64,000 nt of DNA from Lachnospiraceae bacterium (GCA_017509985.1 JAFWOE010000023.1:62001-126000); one strand, 5' to 3'; shown: positions 36,315 to 45,858, counted from the first letter of the stretch. The notes: generated by a model from the letters alone, not told the origin. Made by a program: numbers and translations.

Positions 36315-37397
36315 TCACCTCTTCAATTTCGGATCAAAAGCATCCCGGAGTCCGTCGCCGATCAGATTCAGACTTAAAACGATCAGGCAGATCATGATCG
36401 CAGGAAAGACCAGTTTATAGGGATAAGAAGCCAGTCCGCCGCGGGCTGCGTTCGCCAGAGATCCGAGCGAGGGCATCGGAGCCTGCACGCCCAGGCCGAC
36501 GAAGGAAAGATAACTTTCCGTAAAGATCGCGGAAGGAATCTGCAATGCCGTTGAAATAATGATAACGGACAGGCAGTTCGGCAGGATATGCCTGCGGATG
36601 ATACGGCTGGGCTTTGCACCGATCGATCTTGCCGCGAGGATGTAGTCATTCTCTTTAATGGAGAGGATCTGGCCGCGGATCAGTCTGGCCATTCCGACCC
36701 AGTATAATACGCCGAATACGATGAACAGGGACAGCATATTGGATCCCATGTTGCCGATAAAGGAACCCTTCGGCAGGCTGATCACGCTCCCGAGTACAAC
36801 GGAGAGCAGGATAACCATCAGCATATCCGGCAGCGAATAGATGACGTCTACAATACGCATCATGATCATATCGACCTTTCCGCCGGCGTACCCCGAGATA
36901 CTGCCGTACAGCATGCCGATGATCAGGACGATGATACTGGCGAAGAAGCCTACGAACAAACTAACTCGTGTTCCGTAGATGACACGGATAAAGTAATCGC
37001 GGCTCTGCTCGTCGGTCCCGAAAAGATGCGGAAAACGGCTTCCGCCTTTTTCGATATAAGCTTTTTCGGCGTCACTGTACTGGAGCGGGCCCAGATTCTT
37101 GGCACCCTTATCACGTTTGCCTTCTACGGAAAGGATCTCCTCATAACCATAGGGGACGACGGCCGGTGCGACGACGATCGTCAGCAGGATCAGGATAATG
37201 ACGATAATGCCGAACATGGCCAGCTTGTTTTTGCGGAGTTTGCGCATACCATCCTTAAGGAAGGTCGTGCTCTCACTCATAACGTCCTGCTGGCGCTTTT
37301 CTTCGTCTGTTGCTTTTTCAAATTTCGTAAGATCTATCTGCAGACTGAGGATCTGCTTTTTGGGAGTCTGATTCGGATCATAAGCCTGTTTTTCCAT
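36315..37397 (-). CDS. oppC: Oligopeptide ABC transporter permease OppC
   Basis: This is a permease of 360 residues with a cytoplasmic N-terminal extension, six helices and the permease-ATPase contact motif AARSIGAKPSRIIRRHILPN. Together with OppB it forms the channel. The N terminus up to residue 60 is longer than in many OppC proteins. AAGGAGG precedes the ATG. It lies 11 bases after oppB. Confidence 0.94.
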   Translation of the reverse strand: MEKQAYDPNQTPKKQILSLQIDLTKFEKATDEEKRQQDVMSESTTFLKDGMRKLRKNKLAMFGIIVIILILLTIVVAPAVVPYGYEEILSVEGKRDKGAKNLGPLQYSDAEKAYIEKGGSRFPHLFGTDEQSRDYFIRVIYGTRVSLFVGFFASIIVLIIGMLYGSISGYAGGKVDMIMMRIVDVIYSLPDMLMVILLSVVLGSVISLPKGSFIGNMGSNMLSLFIVFGVLYWVGMARLIRGQILSIKENDYILAARSIGAKPSRIIRRHILPNCLSVIIISTALQIPSAIFTESYLSFVGLGVQAPMPSLGSLANAARGGLASYPYKLVFPAIMICLIVLSLNLIGDGLRDAFDPKLKR

Positions 37398-37408
37398 AGT
37401 CAGCCTCC

Positions 37409-38320
37409 TTACTCGTATTTGATACGCGGATCAACGACCTTGTAAACGATGTCGCAGATGAGCGTAGCCGTGACCATAAGGACCGCCAGGAAGATCGTCG
37501 TCGCCATGATCAGGGTGTAGTCCCTGTTGTTGATGGCACTGACAAATTTACTGCCGATACCGCCGATGGTAAATACGGTTTCGACGACCATGGAGCCGGT
37601 GATGATGTAAGCGATCTGCGGACCGGCATAGGTGATGATCGGGATCAGTGAGTTGCGGAGGGCGTGCTTGAAGATAATGGCACCTTTTTTAACGCCCTTG
37701 GCCTTTGCCGTACGGATATAATCCTGGCTTAAGGCATCCAGCATGCTGGTCTTGGCCAGACGCGTGGTATAAGCCATAGGATAAGCCGCCAGTGCGATGA
37801 CCGGCAGAATATAATTCTGACTGTCTGCGCTCCATACATCGACCCATCCCAGCAGTATGCAGAAGATCAGTAGCAGGAACGTGGCCAAAATAAAGCTTGG
37901 TATGGATGTAAAAAGCGTCGTCAGAAAAATGATGATGCGGTCCGGCAGCCGGTTCCTCATCAAAGCGGCCAGACTGCCCAGGAATGTCCCGATCAGCAGG
38001 GCCACTGCGATCGCCATCAATCCCAGTTTACAGGATATCGGGAACGATTCCCTGAAAATCTCCGAGATCTCACGGCCGTTCTTCAGACTTACACCGAAAT
38101 CACCGCGCATCAGCTCTTTTACATAGAGCAGGAACTGCGTCGGAAGAGGCTTGTCCAGATTATAACGTTCGTTCAGTGACTTGATGGTAGCTTCGCTCAG
38201 AGCTTTTTCTCTATTGAACGGGCCGCCAGGAACTGCGTGCATCAGAAAAAATGTCAGCGCAGCGATGATAAAGACCGTCAGTATAGCGAGAATGATACGC
38301 TTAACAATGTATCGAGCCAA
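37409..38320 (-). CDS. oppB: Oligopeptide ABC transporter permease OppB
   Basis: This 303-residue permease has six helices, the N-terminal MARYIVKRIILAIL typical of OppB, and the contact loop RTAKAKGVKKGAIIFKHALRN. It is the first gene of the oppBCDFA operon. The start codon is TTG with GGGGGAAG 8 bases upstream. The 38321-38565 gap holds its presumed promoter, but I could not pick a convincing one. Confidence 0.94.
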   Translation of the reverse strand: MARYIVKRIILAILTVFIIAALTFFLMHAVPGGPFNREKALSEATIKSLNERYNLDKPLPTQFLLYVKELMRGDFGVSLKNGREISEIFRESFPISCKLGLMAIAVALLIGTFLGSLAALMRNRLPDRIIIFLTTLFTSIPSFILATFLLLIFCILLGWVDVWSADSQNYILPVIALAAYPMAYTTRLAKTSMLDALSQDYIRTAKAKGVKKGAIIFKHALRNSLIPIITYAGPQIAYIITGSMVVETVFTIGGIGSKFVSAINNRDYTLIMATTIFLAVLMVTATLICDIVYKVVDPRIKYE

Positions 38321-38565
38321 ATCAGCTACTTCCCCCTTTCGTCCCGCGGAAATAATATAGGAAAAAACAGAAAAAACCGCTTTCTTTTTTCCGAAAAAAA
38401 AAGTTCCACGGCATAATCAATCTCAAATACTAGCCAATAACCGCAGGAGTTTTATTAAAATGTCAGATCGCTGAAAAAGAAATCTATCCATCTATTCTAT
38501 CACGTTTTGGCGAAAGTACAAGCATAAAAGTTGTATACCCGCATTTACGTGAACGGAAATCCGTT

Positions 38566-39204
38566 TCATGCGGTGATTCTGGACAGAACTTCCGGCAGAT
38601 CGCCGAAAGAGTCAATGACCGCTTCCGGAGAAACGGCGGAGCCGAAGCCGTAGGAAGCGTGAATGAAAGGAATGCCGGCTTCATGAGCTGAGGCTTCGTC
38701 GCCGGCGGTATCGCCGATATAAACGGCTTTTTCAAAGTGATTGCGCTCCATGACGAGCCGGATGTTATCGGCCTTTAACAGGCCGGTATTACCCCATTCC
38801 TCCAGATCACAGAAATACTTCCCCAGATCCATCGAAGTAAAAAAGGCGCCGACGTATCCGCGCTGGCAGTTGCTGACGACAGACATCTTATATCCTTTTT
38901 GATGCAGTTTTCGGATCGTTTCTTCTACGCCGGGATAAAGTACCCCGCCGTGCTCCGAAATGTATTCGACTTCGTATTCCTCACAGCGCGCAAACAATGC
39001 CCTCCGGTCCGGGATATCCTTATCCGAAAGGAGCAGGTCCGCGATCTCGTCCATGGTCCTGCCCATGACGGAGCGGATATCTGCCCCGGTGAAAGGGGGA
39101 AGCTGCGGAGCGTATTGATTTAAAATGACATTCCAGGATTCGGCAACCTGTTCGGAGGAGTTCCAGAGGGTGCCGTCCAGATCAAAGATCAGCAGGCAGT
39201 TCAT
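38566..39204 (-). CDS. HAD-superfamily phosphatase
   Basis: The 212-residue protein is a HAD hydrolase with motif I DLDGT (nucleophile and acid Asp), motif II VVSN and motif IV IGDTAGDEASAHEAG. A helical cap domain sits between motifs I and II, as in phosphoglycolate phosphatases. The substrate is unknown. It lies 17 bases after the acetyltransferase gene and is probably co-transcribed with it. Confidence 0.87.
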   Translation of the reverse strand: MNCLLIFDLDGTLWNSSEQVAESWNVILNQYAPQLPPFTGADIRSVMGRTMDEIADLLLSDKDIPDRRALFARCEEYEVEYISEHGGVLYPGVEETIRKLHQKGYKMSVVSNCQRGYVGAFFTSMDLGKYFCDLEEWGNTGLLKADNIRLVMERNHFEKAVYIGDTAGDEASAHEAGIPFIHASYGFGSAVSPEAVIDSFGDLPEVLSRITA

Positions 39205-39221
39205 GGTATAATTTCCGGGAT

Positions 39222-39983
39222 TTACAGTTCTTTTACGCGGAACCAGTACTGGTACGCTTTTTTGAACCCCAGGGATTCATAAAGGGAGATCGCCGGCGTA
39301 TTGTCAGCAATGACCTGCAGATAGGCTTTCCCGATCCCGGGATTCTTCAGACCTTTGCCAAGAAGAGATTCGCAGATCTTCCGGGCGAGACCCTGCCTCC
39401 GGAATCTTTTATCCACGTTGATCGCGTAGATACCGATCTGATCCCGGTCCAATATCCCCAGTCCGGTTGCGATGATCCGGCCGTTTTGCCGGATCCCTGC
39501 GCAGAGAACGTCTTTGGGGATCGCCGCATACATGGACGGAACGATCTTTAAGTGCGTTACGGTCGCGTTTTCCTTGATCGAAAAGAGTGCGTCGATCCAT
39601 TCGTCCGAGATCCGCTGTTCGATCTGAACCGTTTCATGCACCGGATACCGCGCGGGGTCACCCAGACTGCAGCACATGACATCGGTTACATGTTCAATAT
39701 GGTATCCGAGCCCTTCCAGCTTTTCGTCGAAAGCCGGATCCGTCAGGGGAGTGATCTTAAAAATACAGGGCGTATTCCAGCGCCGGTAGATCTTTTCACA
39801 ATACTGTATCTTGTCGTCCCACGGGATCTGTGCATTTCCAATTTGTTCTACACAGTTTGTGCGGTGTGTGTAATAGTGGGAAAACCGAAGGATCCAGCCG
39901 TCGTACAGCTGCATCTGGTGGGAAGGCCATGCGTTTAGGGAAAGATCTTCGATGGTTTTTATCTCTTTTTTATTCATAGTCAT
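39222..39983 (-). CDS. GNAT-family N-acetyltransferase
   Basis: The C-terminal half has the acetyl-CoA binding motif (YAINVDKRFRRQGLARKICESLL) and the ending NTPAISLYESLGFKKAYQYWFR. The N-terminal half carries LNAWPSHQMQLYDGWILRFS and is typical of a clostridial GNAT subgroup. I place the start near 39983 (253 residues), because a promoter lies at 40047-40076 inside the longer frame. The ATG codons at 39998 and 39977 are also possible, and none has a good ribosome binding site. The acceptor is unknown. Confidence 0.8.
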   Translation of the reverse strand: MTMNKKEIKTIEDLSLNAWPSHQMQLYDGWILRFSHYYTHRTNCVEQIGNAQIPWDDKIQYCEKIYRRWNTPCIFKITPLTDPAFDEKLEGLGYHIEHVTDVMCCSLGDPARYPVHETVQIEQRISDEWIDALFSIKENATVTHLKIVPSMYAAIPKDVLCAGIRQNGRIIATGLGILDRDQIGIYAINVDKRFRRQGLARKICESLLGKGLKNPGIGKAYLQVIADNTPAISLYESLGFKKAYQYWFRVKEL

Positions 39984-40046
39984 AGTTTTTCTGCGCATTA
40001 CGGGCGCTTTGTCTTTATCCGACAGAATCCGAATTGTGTATTCATG

Positions 40047-40076
40047 ATTATAATTCTTCGCATTTGAAGCCGTCAA
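40047..40076 (-). promoter_or_regulatory. Promoter of the GNAT/HAD operon
   Basis: TTGACG (40071-40076), an 18-base spacer and TATAAT (40047-40052) on the minus strand. It overlaps an apparent in-frame TTG start, which is therefore not used. Confidence 0.7.
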
Positions 40077-40163
40077 GGAATCCGTGAAAGCGGATTCGGT
40101 CTTTTCTTTTTATTTAAAAGCATATAAGATAAAAAGAAGATTCAGTCCGAATGGGAGTTATTA

Positions 40164-41540
40164 ATGGAAAACATTCTCGGAATAAAGCCGATCCCGAAAC
40201 TGCTTCGGCAGTTTGCGCTGCCATCGATCATATCCATGCTGGTCAATTCTGTCTACAATATGGTAGATCAGATCTTTATCGGCCAGAAGATCGGATATCT
40301 CGGCAACGGTGCGACGAATGTGACCTTTCCTTTTGTGACGGTCTTTCTGGCGATCGGGCTGATGATCTCGATCGGAACCGCGGCCAACGTCGGACTGAAC
40401 CTCGGGAGGAAGAACCAGGAGCGCGCGGACAGGACCCTCGGCAATGGGCTGATGCTCGCAGTCACGGCCGGACTGATCCTGGTCGTCATCGCACAGATCT
40501 TTCTTGTTCCGCTGTTAAAAGCTTTCGGTGCGACCGAGATCATTCTTCCGTACGCGGTCGATTATGCGAGGATCTATACGGTCGGCACCATGTTTGTAAT
40601 GATCGGGATCGTCGTCAATGACGAGATCCGTGCGGACGGAAATCCGAGATATGCCATGATCAGCATGCTTTCCGGTGCGATCCTGAATGTCATTCTCGAT
40701 TATGTATTAATCTTCCCTCTGGAAATGGGGGTGGCAGGTGCGGCCCTGGCTTCGATCATCGGGCAGTTCCTGACTATGATCGTAGCACTTCTTTATCTGC
40801 GGAGATTCCGGACACTGAACCTGCGGCTGAAGAACCTGAAGCCGAACCCTGTTATTATCCGGAGCATTTTCATACTGGGACTGCCGTCCTTCGCGACGCA
40901 GATCGCCGGACTTGCCGTACAGGTCATTATGAACAATCAGGCCGTCAGATACGGAACGCAGTCAGCCTACGGGCCGGAGATCCCCCTGGCGGTCCTCGGC
41001 ATATCGATGAAGATCATAATGATCATGATGTCCCTGATCATGGGAACGGCCATCGGGGCACAGCCGATCTTCAGCTTTAATTACGGCGCAGAGAAATATG
41101 ACCGTGTCAAACAGCTGATCCGGATCTGCATTATCGTGACGACCATGATCGGAGTGATCGGAGTGCTTGCCATACAGATCTTTCCGGCCCAGATCATGGC
41201 AATCTTCGGACAGGAAGATCCCCTGTACAGGGAATTTGCCGTCCGCGCACTGAAGCGGATGACGATCCTGGCCTTCGTTATGGGCGTGCAGATGACCGCA
41301 AACTCTTATTTCCAGGCAGTCGGCAAACCGAAGCTTTCCATGCTGGTATCGCTCTCCAGACAGGTGCTTTTCATGGTCCCGCTGATGCTGATCCTGCCAG
41401 CTTTTTTCGGGCTCGACGGGATCATGTATTCCTTCATCCTGAGCGATGCCGGATCCGCAGTCATGTGTTCCATCCTGCTGGCAAGAGAAATCAAAGAACT
41501 GAAGGCGCTGACCGCAAAACCGGAAGCTTCATCCTTTTGA
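40164..41540 (+). CDS. MATE-family efflux transporter (MepA-like)
   Basis: The 458-residue carrier has twelve helices. The opening ALPSIISMLVNSVYNMVDQIFIGQ and DEIRADGNPRYAMISM fit the MepA branch of the MATE family, which exports drugs and cationic compounds. GGGAG precedes the ATG. It is monocistronic and runs toward the convergent esterase gene. Confidence 0.93.
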   Translation: MENILGIKPIPKLLRQFALPSIISMLVNSVYNMVDQIFIGQKIGYLGNGATNVTFPFVTVFLAIGLMISIGTAANVGLNLGRKNQERADRTLGNGLMLAVTAGLILVVIAQIFLVPLLKAFGATEIILPYAVDYARIYTVGTMFVMIGIVVNDEIRADGNPRYAMISMLSGAILNVILDYVLIFPLEMGVAGAALASIIGQFLTMIVALLYLRRFRTLNLRLKNLKPNPVIIRSIFILGLPSFATQIAGLAVQVIMNNQAVRYGTQSAYGPEIPLAVLGISMKIIMIMMSLIMGTAIGAQPIFSFNYGAEKYDRVKQLIRICIIVTTMIGVIGVLAIQIFPAQIMAIFGQEDPLYREFAVRALKRMTILAFVMGVQMTANSYFQAVGKPKLSMLVSLSRQVLFMVPLMLILPAFFGLDGIMYSFILSDAGSAVMCSILLAREIKELKALTAKPEASSF

Positions 41541-41621
41541 GACGAATTGCACATCATTTCAATGGAAAGGCTTCCTTTATGCAACAGGCATGACGGAAAA
41601 CATGCTGTTCAGAAAACAGAA

Positions 41622-42560
41622 TCAAAGGATTTCATCCAGGAAACCAAATACCCGGTCCATATTGGCGTTCATGAACCAGTCGGGAGTAACGATGCGGTTG
41701 AGCGCACAGTGATTCCATCCGTCAAAGACCTGGAAACGGACGCGGTCTTTGCCGCAGCGCTTTTCAATTATCTTTGCCAGGCTTTCCGATTCCGTGCAGG
41801 GTACGATCTCGTCATTCTTTCCGACCTGTATCAGAGTGGGCGGGAACTCCCCGGTTATATAGGTTATCGGATTCAGAAGGACAGCTAAATCCGGAAAGAG
41901 TCTCGGATTTGCACCTACGTAGATCGACATCAGGTTGATCGGAATGGTTCCGGGAACAAATTCTTTCGGAGCGGCGGCTTCGGCTTCCGGAGGGGGAGTC
42001 AGGGTCAGAAGATCATAACAGCCGCATTGAGCAATTACGGCTTTAACGTTGCCGGATATTTCCGAAAAGAGAGGATCAGGGCCGTCAAAAGCAGGAATTC
42101 CGGCTGTTGCGGCTGCAAATACGGCATAGTACGCCCCGGCGCTGTCACCGCCGAGCGCAAAACGATCCGGGTCAAGGCAGTAGTCTTTTGCGTGTGCTTT
42201 CAGAAAACGGATCGCTGTCTTAATGTCATAGAGACCGCACGGTGCCTTGCTTTCAAACCCTTTCCGGTATTCCAGGGATACCACTGCATAACCGCGGTTG
42301 ATACCGTCTGCAGCCAGGAGAAACTGTACGTCCTGCTTGTCGCCGGCGATAAAGGCGCCGCCGTGTATGAAGATATAGGTTGGAAACGGTCCGTTCCCTT
42401 CCGCCGGCAGATAGATATCCAGAACCTGGCCTGAGGAAAGGGATGAGTAGGGAACGTTAAGCCATTTTCGGATCACATTGCTTACATCCACCATTTCGGA
42501 TCCCAGCGGGTCGGTCGGTTCGATGATGTTCCAGGGGATGTCCAGATTGTAATTATTCAT
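41622..42560 (-). CDS. Alpha/beta hydrolase (esterase/lipase-like)
   Basis: This 312-residue enzyme belongs to the hormone-sensitive-lipase-like group. The oxyanion motif is FIHGGAF near residue 65 and the nucleophile motif is GGDSAGAY. The Asp is probably in VGKNDEIVPC and the His in WNHCALN, completing a triad. There is no signal peptide, so it is cytoplasmic. AGAAGGAG precedes the ATG. The ester substrate is unknown. Confidence 0.88.
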   Translation of the reverse strand: MNNYNLDIPWNIIEPTDPLGSEMVDVSNVIRKWLNVPYSSLSSGQVLDIYLPAEGNGPFPTYIFIHGGAFIAGDKQDVQFLLAADGINRGYAVVSLEYRKGFESKAPCGLYDIKTAIRFLKAHAKDYCLDPDRFALGGDSAGAYYAVFAAATAGIPAFDGPDPLFSEISGNVKAVIAQCGCYDLLTLTPPPEAEAAAPKEFVPGTIPINLMSIYVGANPRLFPDLAVLLNPITYITGEFPPTLIQVGKNDEIVPCTESESLAKIIEKRCGKDRVRFQVFDGWNHCALNRIVTPDWFMNANMDRVFGFLDEIL

Positions 42561-42750
42561 TCTTTGATCTCCTTCTGATTCAGCTGTGATTGGTTTGATT
42601 CTTCCTAATTATGATTATATCCCAAACCGGAAGAGACAGATACTTTTATTTAAGGAAAAGCCGTGATATAATCAATTGGCCTGCGCCGGGTGAGGAAAAC
42701 CTGTGCAGAAAGACAAAGCTCAACTCGTACGAAACAGGAGAATTATAGTG

Positions 42751-43596
42751 ATGAGAATTGCGGTACCTTTGGAAAATGGAAATGTTTTTCAGCATTTCGG
42801 ACATTCGGAGCAGTTTAAAATATATGATGCGGAATACGGAAAAGTAGTTGCACTCAATATCATCCGTGCGGAAAATGGAGGACACGGAGCACTGGCTGCA
42901 CTGCTGGGCGATCATGGAGTAGATGTACTGATCTGCGGCGGCATCGGCGAGGGTGCCCGGAACGCTCTGGAGGAACAGGGGATCGCTGTCTTCCCCGGGA
43001 TCACGGGCAGTGCGGATGAAGCCGTGGAGGCTTATCTCAACGGCGACCTGGAAGAGGGCGGAGCAAACTGCGACCATCATTCTTCGGAGTCGTCCTGTGA
43101 AGGGCACGACTGCGCTTCGGGAGGGTGCTCCGGGTGTTCCGGCTGTCATTCTCAGCCTGCAATTGAAGGAAAGAACGTCGGCAAGGTCTGTAAGGCACAT
43201 TATATCGGCACTTTCAATGACGGAACACAGTTCGATTCCTCTTATGACAGAGGCGAGCCGCTGGAATTTGTCTGCGGTACCGGAATGATGATCCGCGGCT
43301 TCGATGAGGCCGTTGCCAATATGGAAGTCGGGGAAAGCATCCAGATCCACCTGATGCCTTCGCAGGCCTACGGCGAAACGGATCCGAACGCGGTCTTTAC
43401 CGTGGAGCTGTCCATGCTGCCCGGGATTGAAGAGGTTCCCGTCGGCGAGCGTATCTATCTTACCAATGCGTACGGAAACCGTTTCGGAGCGACGATCGTG
43501 AAGAGAGATGAGAAGACGGTTACCTTCGATGCAAATCACGAGATGGCCGGAAAAGAACTGAATTTCCAGATCGAACTGGTCGAAGTTAAAGGCTGA
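42751..43596 (+). CDS. NifX-type cofactor-binding domain fused to SlyD-like FKBP
   Basis: Residues 1-102 match the dinitrogenase iron-molybdenum cofactor-binding family (NifX/NafY/MTH1175 type), with VFQHFGHSEQFKIYD and ICGGIGEGA. Residues 105-135 form a Cys/His-rich hinge (Cys107, 116, 121, 126, 129, 132; His109, 110, 119, 133). From 142 to 281 there is an FKBP-type prolyl isomerase with the inserted chaperone flap of SlyD. AGGAG precedes the ATG. It lies just upstream of the TPP-riboswitch operon with a NifB-like gene, so a role as metal-cluster carrier or chaperone is plausible. Its own promoter is probably near TATAAT at 42667-42672. Confidence 0.82.
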   Translation: MRIAVPLENGNVFQHFGHSEQFKIYDAEYGKVVALNIIRAENGGHGALAALLGDHGVDVLICGGIGEGARNALEEQGIAVFPGITGSADEAVEAYLNGDLEEGGANCDHHSSESSCEGHDCASGGCSGCSGCHSQPAIEGKNVGKVCKAHYIGTFNDGTQFDSSYDRGEPLEFVCGTGMMIRGFDEAVANMEVGESIQIHLMPSQAYGETDPNAVFTVELSMLPGIEEVPVGERIYLTNAYGNRFGATIVKRDEKTVTFDANHEMAGKELNFQIELVEVKG

Positions 43597-43624
43597 TCCT
43601 TCGAAGGCAGGGCATACGCAGAAG

Positions 43625-43653
43625 TTGCATTTCTGCCTGCCCGGTGATATAGT
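43625..43653 (+). promoter_or_regulatory. Promoter of the nitrogenase-like operon
   Basis: TTGCAT (43625-43630), a 17-base spacer and TATAGT (43648-43653) put the transcript start near 43660, just before the riboswitch. Confidence 0.7.
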
Positions 43654-43670
43654 AAATAAAACAGAAAACA

Positions 43671-43760
43671 GAAGCTAGGGGAGCGGCAGCTGAGAACCCG
43701 GGAATTATTCCTGATGACCCTTATTACCTGATCTGGTTAATGCCAGCGGAGGGAAGCTTC
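43671..43760 (+). promoter_or_regulatory. TPP riboswitch (THI element)
   Basis: The consensus core is present: GGGGAGC, CTGAGA, GACCC, ACCTGATCTGGTTAATGCCAG and GGAGGGAAG, closed by P1 GAAGCT/AGCTTC. It senses thiamine pyrophosphate. With the terminator at 43795-43819 it should reduce read-through into the operon when TPP is plentiful. Confidence 0.95.
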
Positions 43761-43794
43761 AGAGTATAAGAATAAAAACTCTGAATTTTAAAGT

Positions 43795-43819
43795 GTGCTG
43801 CTTCGGCAGCACATTTTTT
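43795..43819 (+). terminator. Terminator of the TPP riboswitch
   Basis: GTGCTG and CAGCAC pair around CTTCGG, followed by A and six T residues. It lies 34 bases after the aptamer and 59 bases before the first gene. Confidence 0.88.
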
Positions 43820-43878
43820 GTTTGCGGCCGGATACCGGCTCCGGCGTTTCAGAGTACCGCAGAACGGTTATTAATCAC

Positions 43879-44748
43879 ATGTATTCTTATGAATCACTCC
43901 GAAAACTGCATCCCTGTCTGGGCAGGGGGAACGAAGGCGGCGGCAGGCTCCATCTGCCGGTCAGTCCGTCCTGCAATCTTTGCTGCCGGTACTGCAGCCG
44001 CATGTTCACCGTTTCCGAAGAACGGCCGGGCAGGACGAGGGGGATCCTTCCTCTGCAGAACGTCGGAGACGTGATAAAAAAAGCTCTGGAGCTTTGTCCG
44101 GAACTGACGACGGTCGGCATTGCGGGCCCCGGCGAGGCCCTGGCTACAGACCATGCCGTCCGGGCATTTGAGATTACCGACCGGGAATTTCCGGAGCTGA
44201 TCAAATGCCTGAGCACGAACGGGCTGATGCTGGAGGAGAAAGCTCCTGAACTGGCTGAGGTACACGTTGATACGGTTACGGTTACGGTCAATGCGGTGGA
44301 CCCTTCTGTTCAGGAGAAGATCAATAAAAGGATCTATTTAAAAGGCCGTTGGGTCTATGGAGAAGAAGCGGCGCGGATCCTGATCGACAGGCAGCTGCGC
44401 GGCATCGAAAAAGCTTCCGCCCTTGGAATGACGGTAAAGGTCAACACCGTCCTGATCCCCGGGATCAACGACAGCCATATCGGCGAGACTGCCCGGAAAA
44501 CCGCAGAAGCGGGAGCCAGGATCTGCAATATTATCCCTTTGATCCCGCAGGCCGAAATGTCGGATCTGGATGCACCGGGATGTGAGGAGCTAGCGGATGC
44601 AAGGGCTGAGGCCGAACCGTATCTGGATGTTTTCCGCCATTGCCGGCACTGCCGTGCCGACGCTGCAGGGAAACTCAACGGAGAAGACTATGGGAAAATA
44701 CTGTACGGCGGACCGGAACTCGGACAGGAAACCTTTTCTCACGGATAA
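43879..44748 (+). CDS. NifB-like radical SAM protein
   Basis: This 289-residue protein resembles stand-alone NifB, the enzyme that builds the carbide-containing iron-sulfur core of nitrogenase cofactors. It shows HPC at 11-13, RLHLPVSPSCN, SAM-cluster cysteines 32, 36 and 39 and VGIAGPGEALA. Also present are CLSTNGL, VTVTVNAVDP, VKVNTVLIPGIN, NIIPLIPQ and the end motif CRHCRADAAGKL (Cys255, Cys258). No NifX domain is attached. No strong ribosome binding site precedes the ATG. It is the first gene behind the TPP riboswitch. True NifB activity is inferred from motifs. Confidence 0.88.
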   Translation: MYSYESLRKLHPCLGRGNEGGGRLHLPVSPSCNLCCRYCSRMFTVSEERPGRTRGILPLQNVGDVIKKALELCPELTTVGIAGPGEALATDHAVRAFEITDREFPELIKCLSTNGLMLEEKAPELAEVHVDTVTVTVNAVDPSVQEKINKRIYLKGRWVYGEEAARILIDRQLRGIEKASALGMTVKVNTVLIPGINDSHIGETARKTAEAGARICNIIPLIPQAEMSDLDAPGCEELADARAEAEPYLDVFRHCRHCRADAAGKLNGEDYGKILYGGPELGQETFSHG

Positions 44749-44817
44749 TACGATGAAAATGCCGAATTAAAACATGACAAAGAATACGAAAACCTGGAAA
44801 AGGAGAGGCAGATCGTA

Positions 44818-45858
44818 ATGAGAAAGATAATATCAGGAAAAACGGCAGTGATTGTATTTGCGGTGGCACTGGTTCTGTGCCTGCTCACGTCCTGCGGGAA
44901 GGAAACAGCCCCGTCTTCGGCAGAAGCCGCCGCACAGAGCAGTACCGCTGATCTTAAAAAAGTTACGGTACTTCTGGACTGGACGCCGAACACCAATCAT
45001 ACCGGTATTTACGCGGCCAGGGATCTGGGCTTTTATGAAGAAGCCGGGCTGCAGGTCGATATCCAGATCCCGTACGACGGTACGGCAACCCAGCTCGTAG
45101 GCGTCGGTAAGGGCGAATTCGGCATCAGCAACACGGAAGACACCCTGCATGCAGTCTCCCTGGATGATCCGATGCCGGTCATCAGCATCGCCGCGATTAT
45201 CCAGCATAACACCTCCGGTTTTGTATCGCTGAAGGAAAAAGGGATCCGTTCGCCTGCAGACTGGTCCGGAAAAACCTACGGCGGCTTCGGCGGAACAACA
45301 GAGCAGAAGATCGTACAGACCATTGCCGCTGACAACGGGGTGGATCCCGATTCGATCCGGTTTGTAGACCTTGGAAACAGTGATACCCTGACTGCCCTGC
45401 AGAACGAGATCGATTTCATCTGGGTCTTTGAAGCAGCCGAACTGACTGCACTGGACAAAGAAGGCGTGGAATACAACTATCTGCCCGTCCGTGATTACGG
45501 AGAGGCGTTTGATTATTATACACCGATCATTGTTGCGAATACGGATGCCGCCGCAGCGGATCCGGACATGGTTAAAGCCTTTACGGCAGCGACCGCGAAA
45601 GGATACGAATATGCCATTGAGCATCCGGATGAGGCGGCAGAACTTCTTCTGAAGGCCGAAGACGGACTGGATGAATATATTGTCACGGAAGGACAGAGAT
45701 ACCTGTCGGAACGCTATGCGGAAGATGCGCCCCGGTGGGGCTGGCAGGAAGAAGCGGTCTGGCAGCGGTTTGCCGACTTTCTGGAAGAAAATGACCTGAT
45801 CGAAAATGAAGCGGACGTTAACAGGGCCTTTACAACGGAGTATCTGCCGGAAGAATGA
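44818..45858 (+). CDS. thiY: ThiY-like pyrimidine-precursor binding lipoprotein
   Basis: This 346-residue lipoprotein (signal end LLTSC, Cys26) belongs to the NMT1/THI5-like binding proteins. LDWTPNTNHTGIYAARDLGFYEEAGL is nearly the hallmark of ThiY, which captures formylaminopyrimidine for thiamine salvage. GGTTEQKIV and the ending FTTEYLPEE also fit. The TPP riboswitch upstream supports a thiamine-type substrate. SsuA/TauA relatives bind sulfonates, so the ligand is not proven. AAAGGAGAGG precedes the ATG, and the stop overlaps the permease start. Confidence 0.85.
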   Translation: MRKIISGKTAVIVFAVALVLCLLTSCGKETAPSSAEAAAQSSTADLKKVTVLLDWTPNTNHTGIYAARDLGFYEEAGLQVDIQIPYDGTATQLVGVGKGEFGISNTEDTLHAVSLDDPMPVISIAAIIQHNTSGFVSLKEKGIRSPADWSGKTYGGFGGTTEQKIVQTIAADNGVDPDSIRFVDLGNSDTLTALQNEIDFIWVFEAAELTALDKEGVEYNYLPVRDYGEAFDYYTPIIVANTDAAAADPDMVKAFTAATAKGYEYAIEHPDEAAELLLKAEDGLDEYIVTEGQRYLSERYAEDAPRWGWQEEAVWQRFADFLEENDLIENEADVNRAFTTEYLPEE

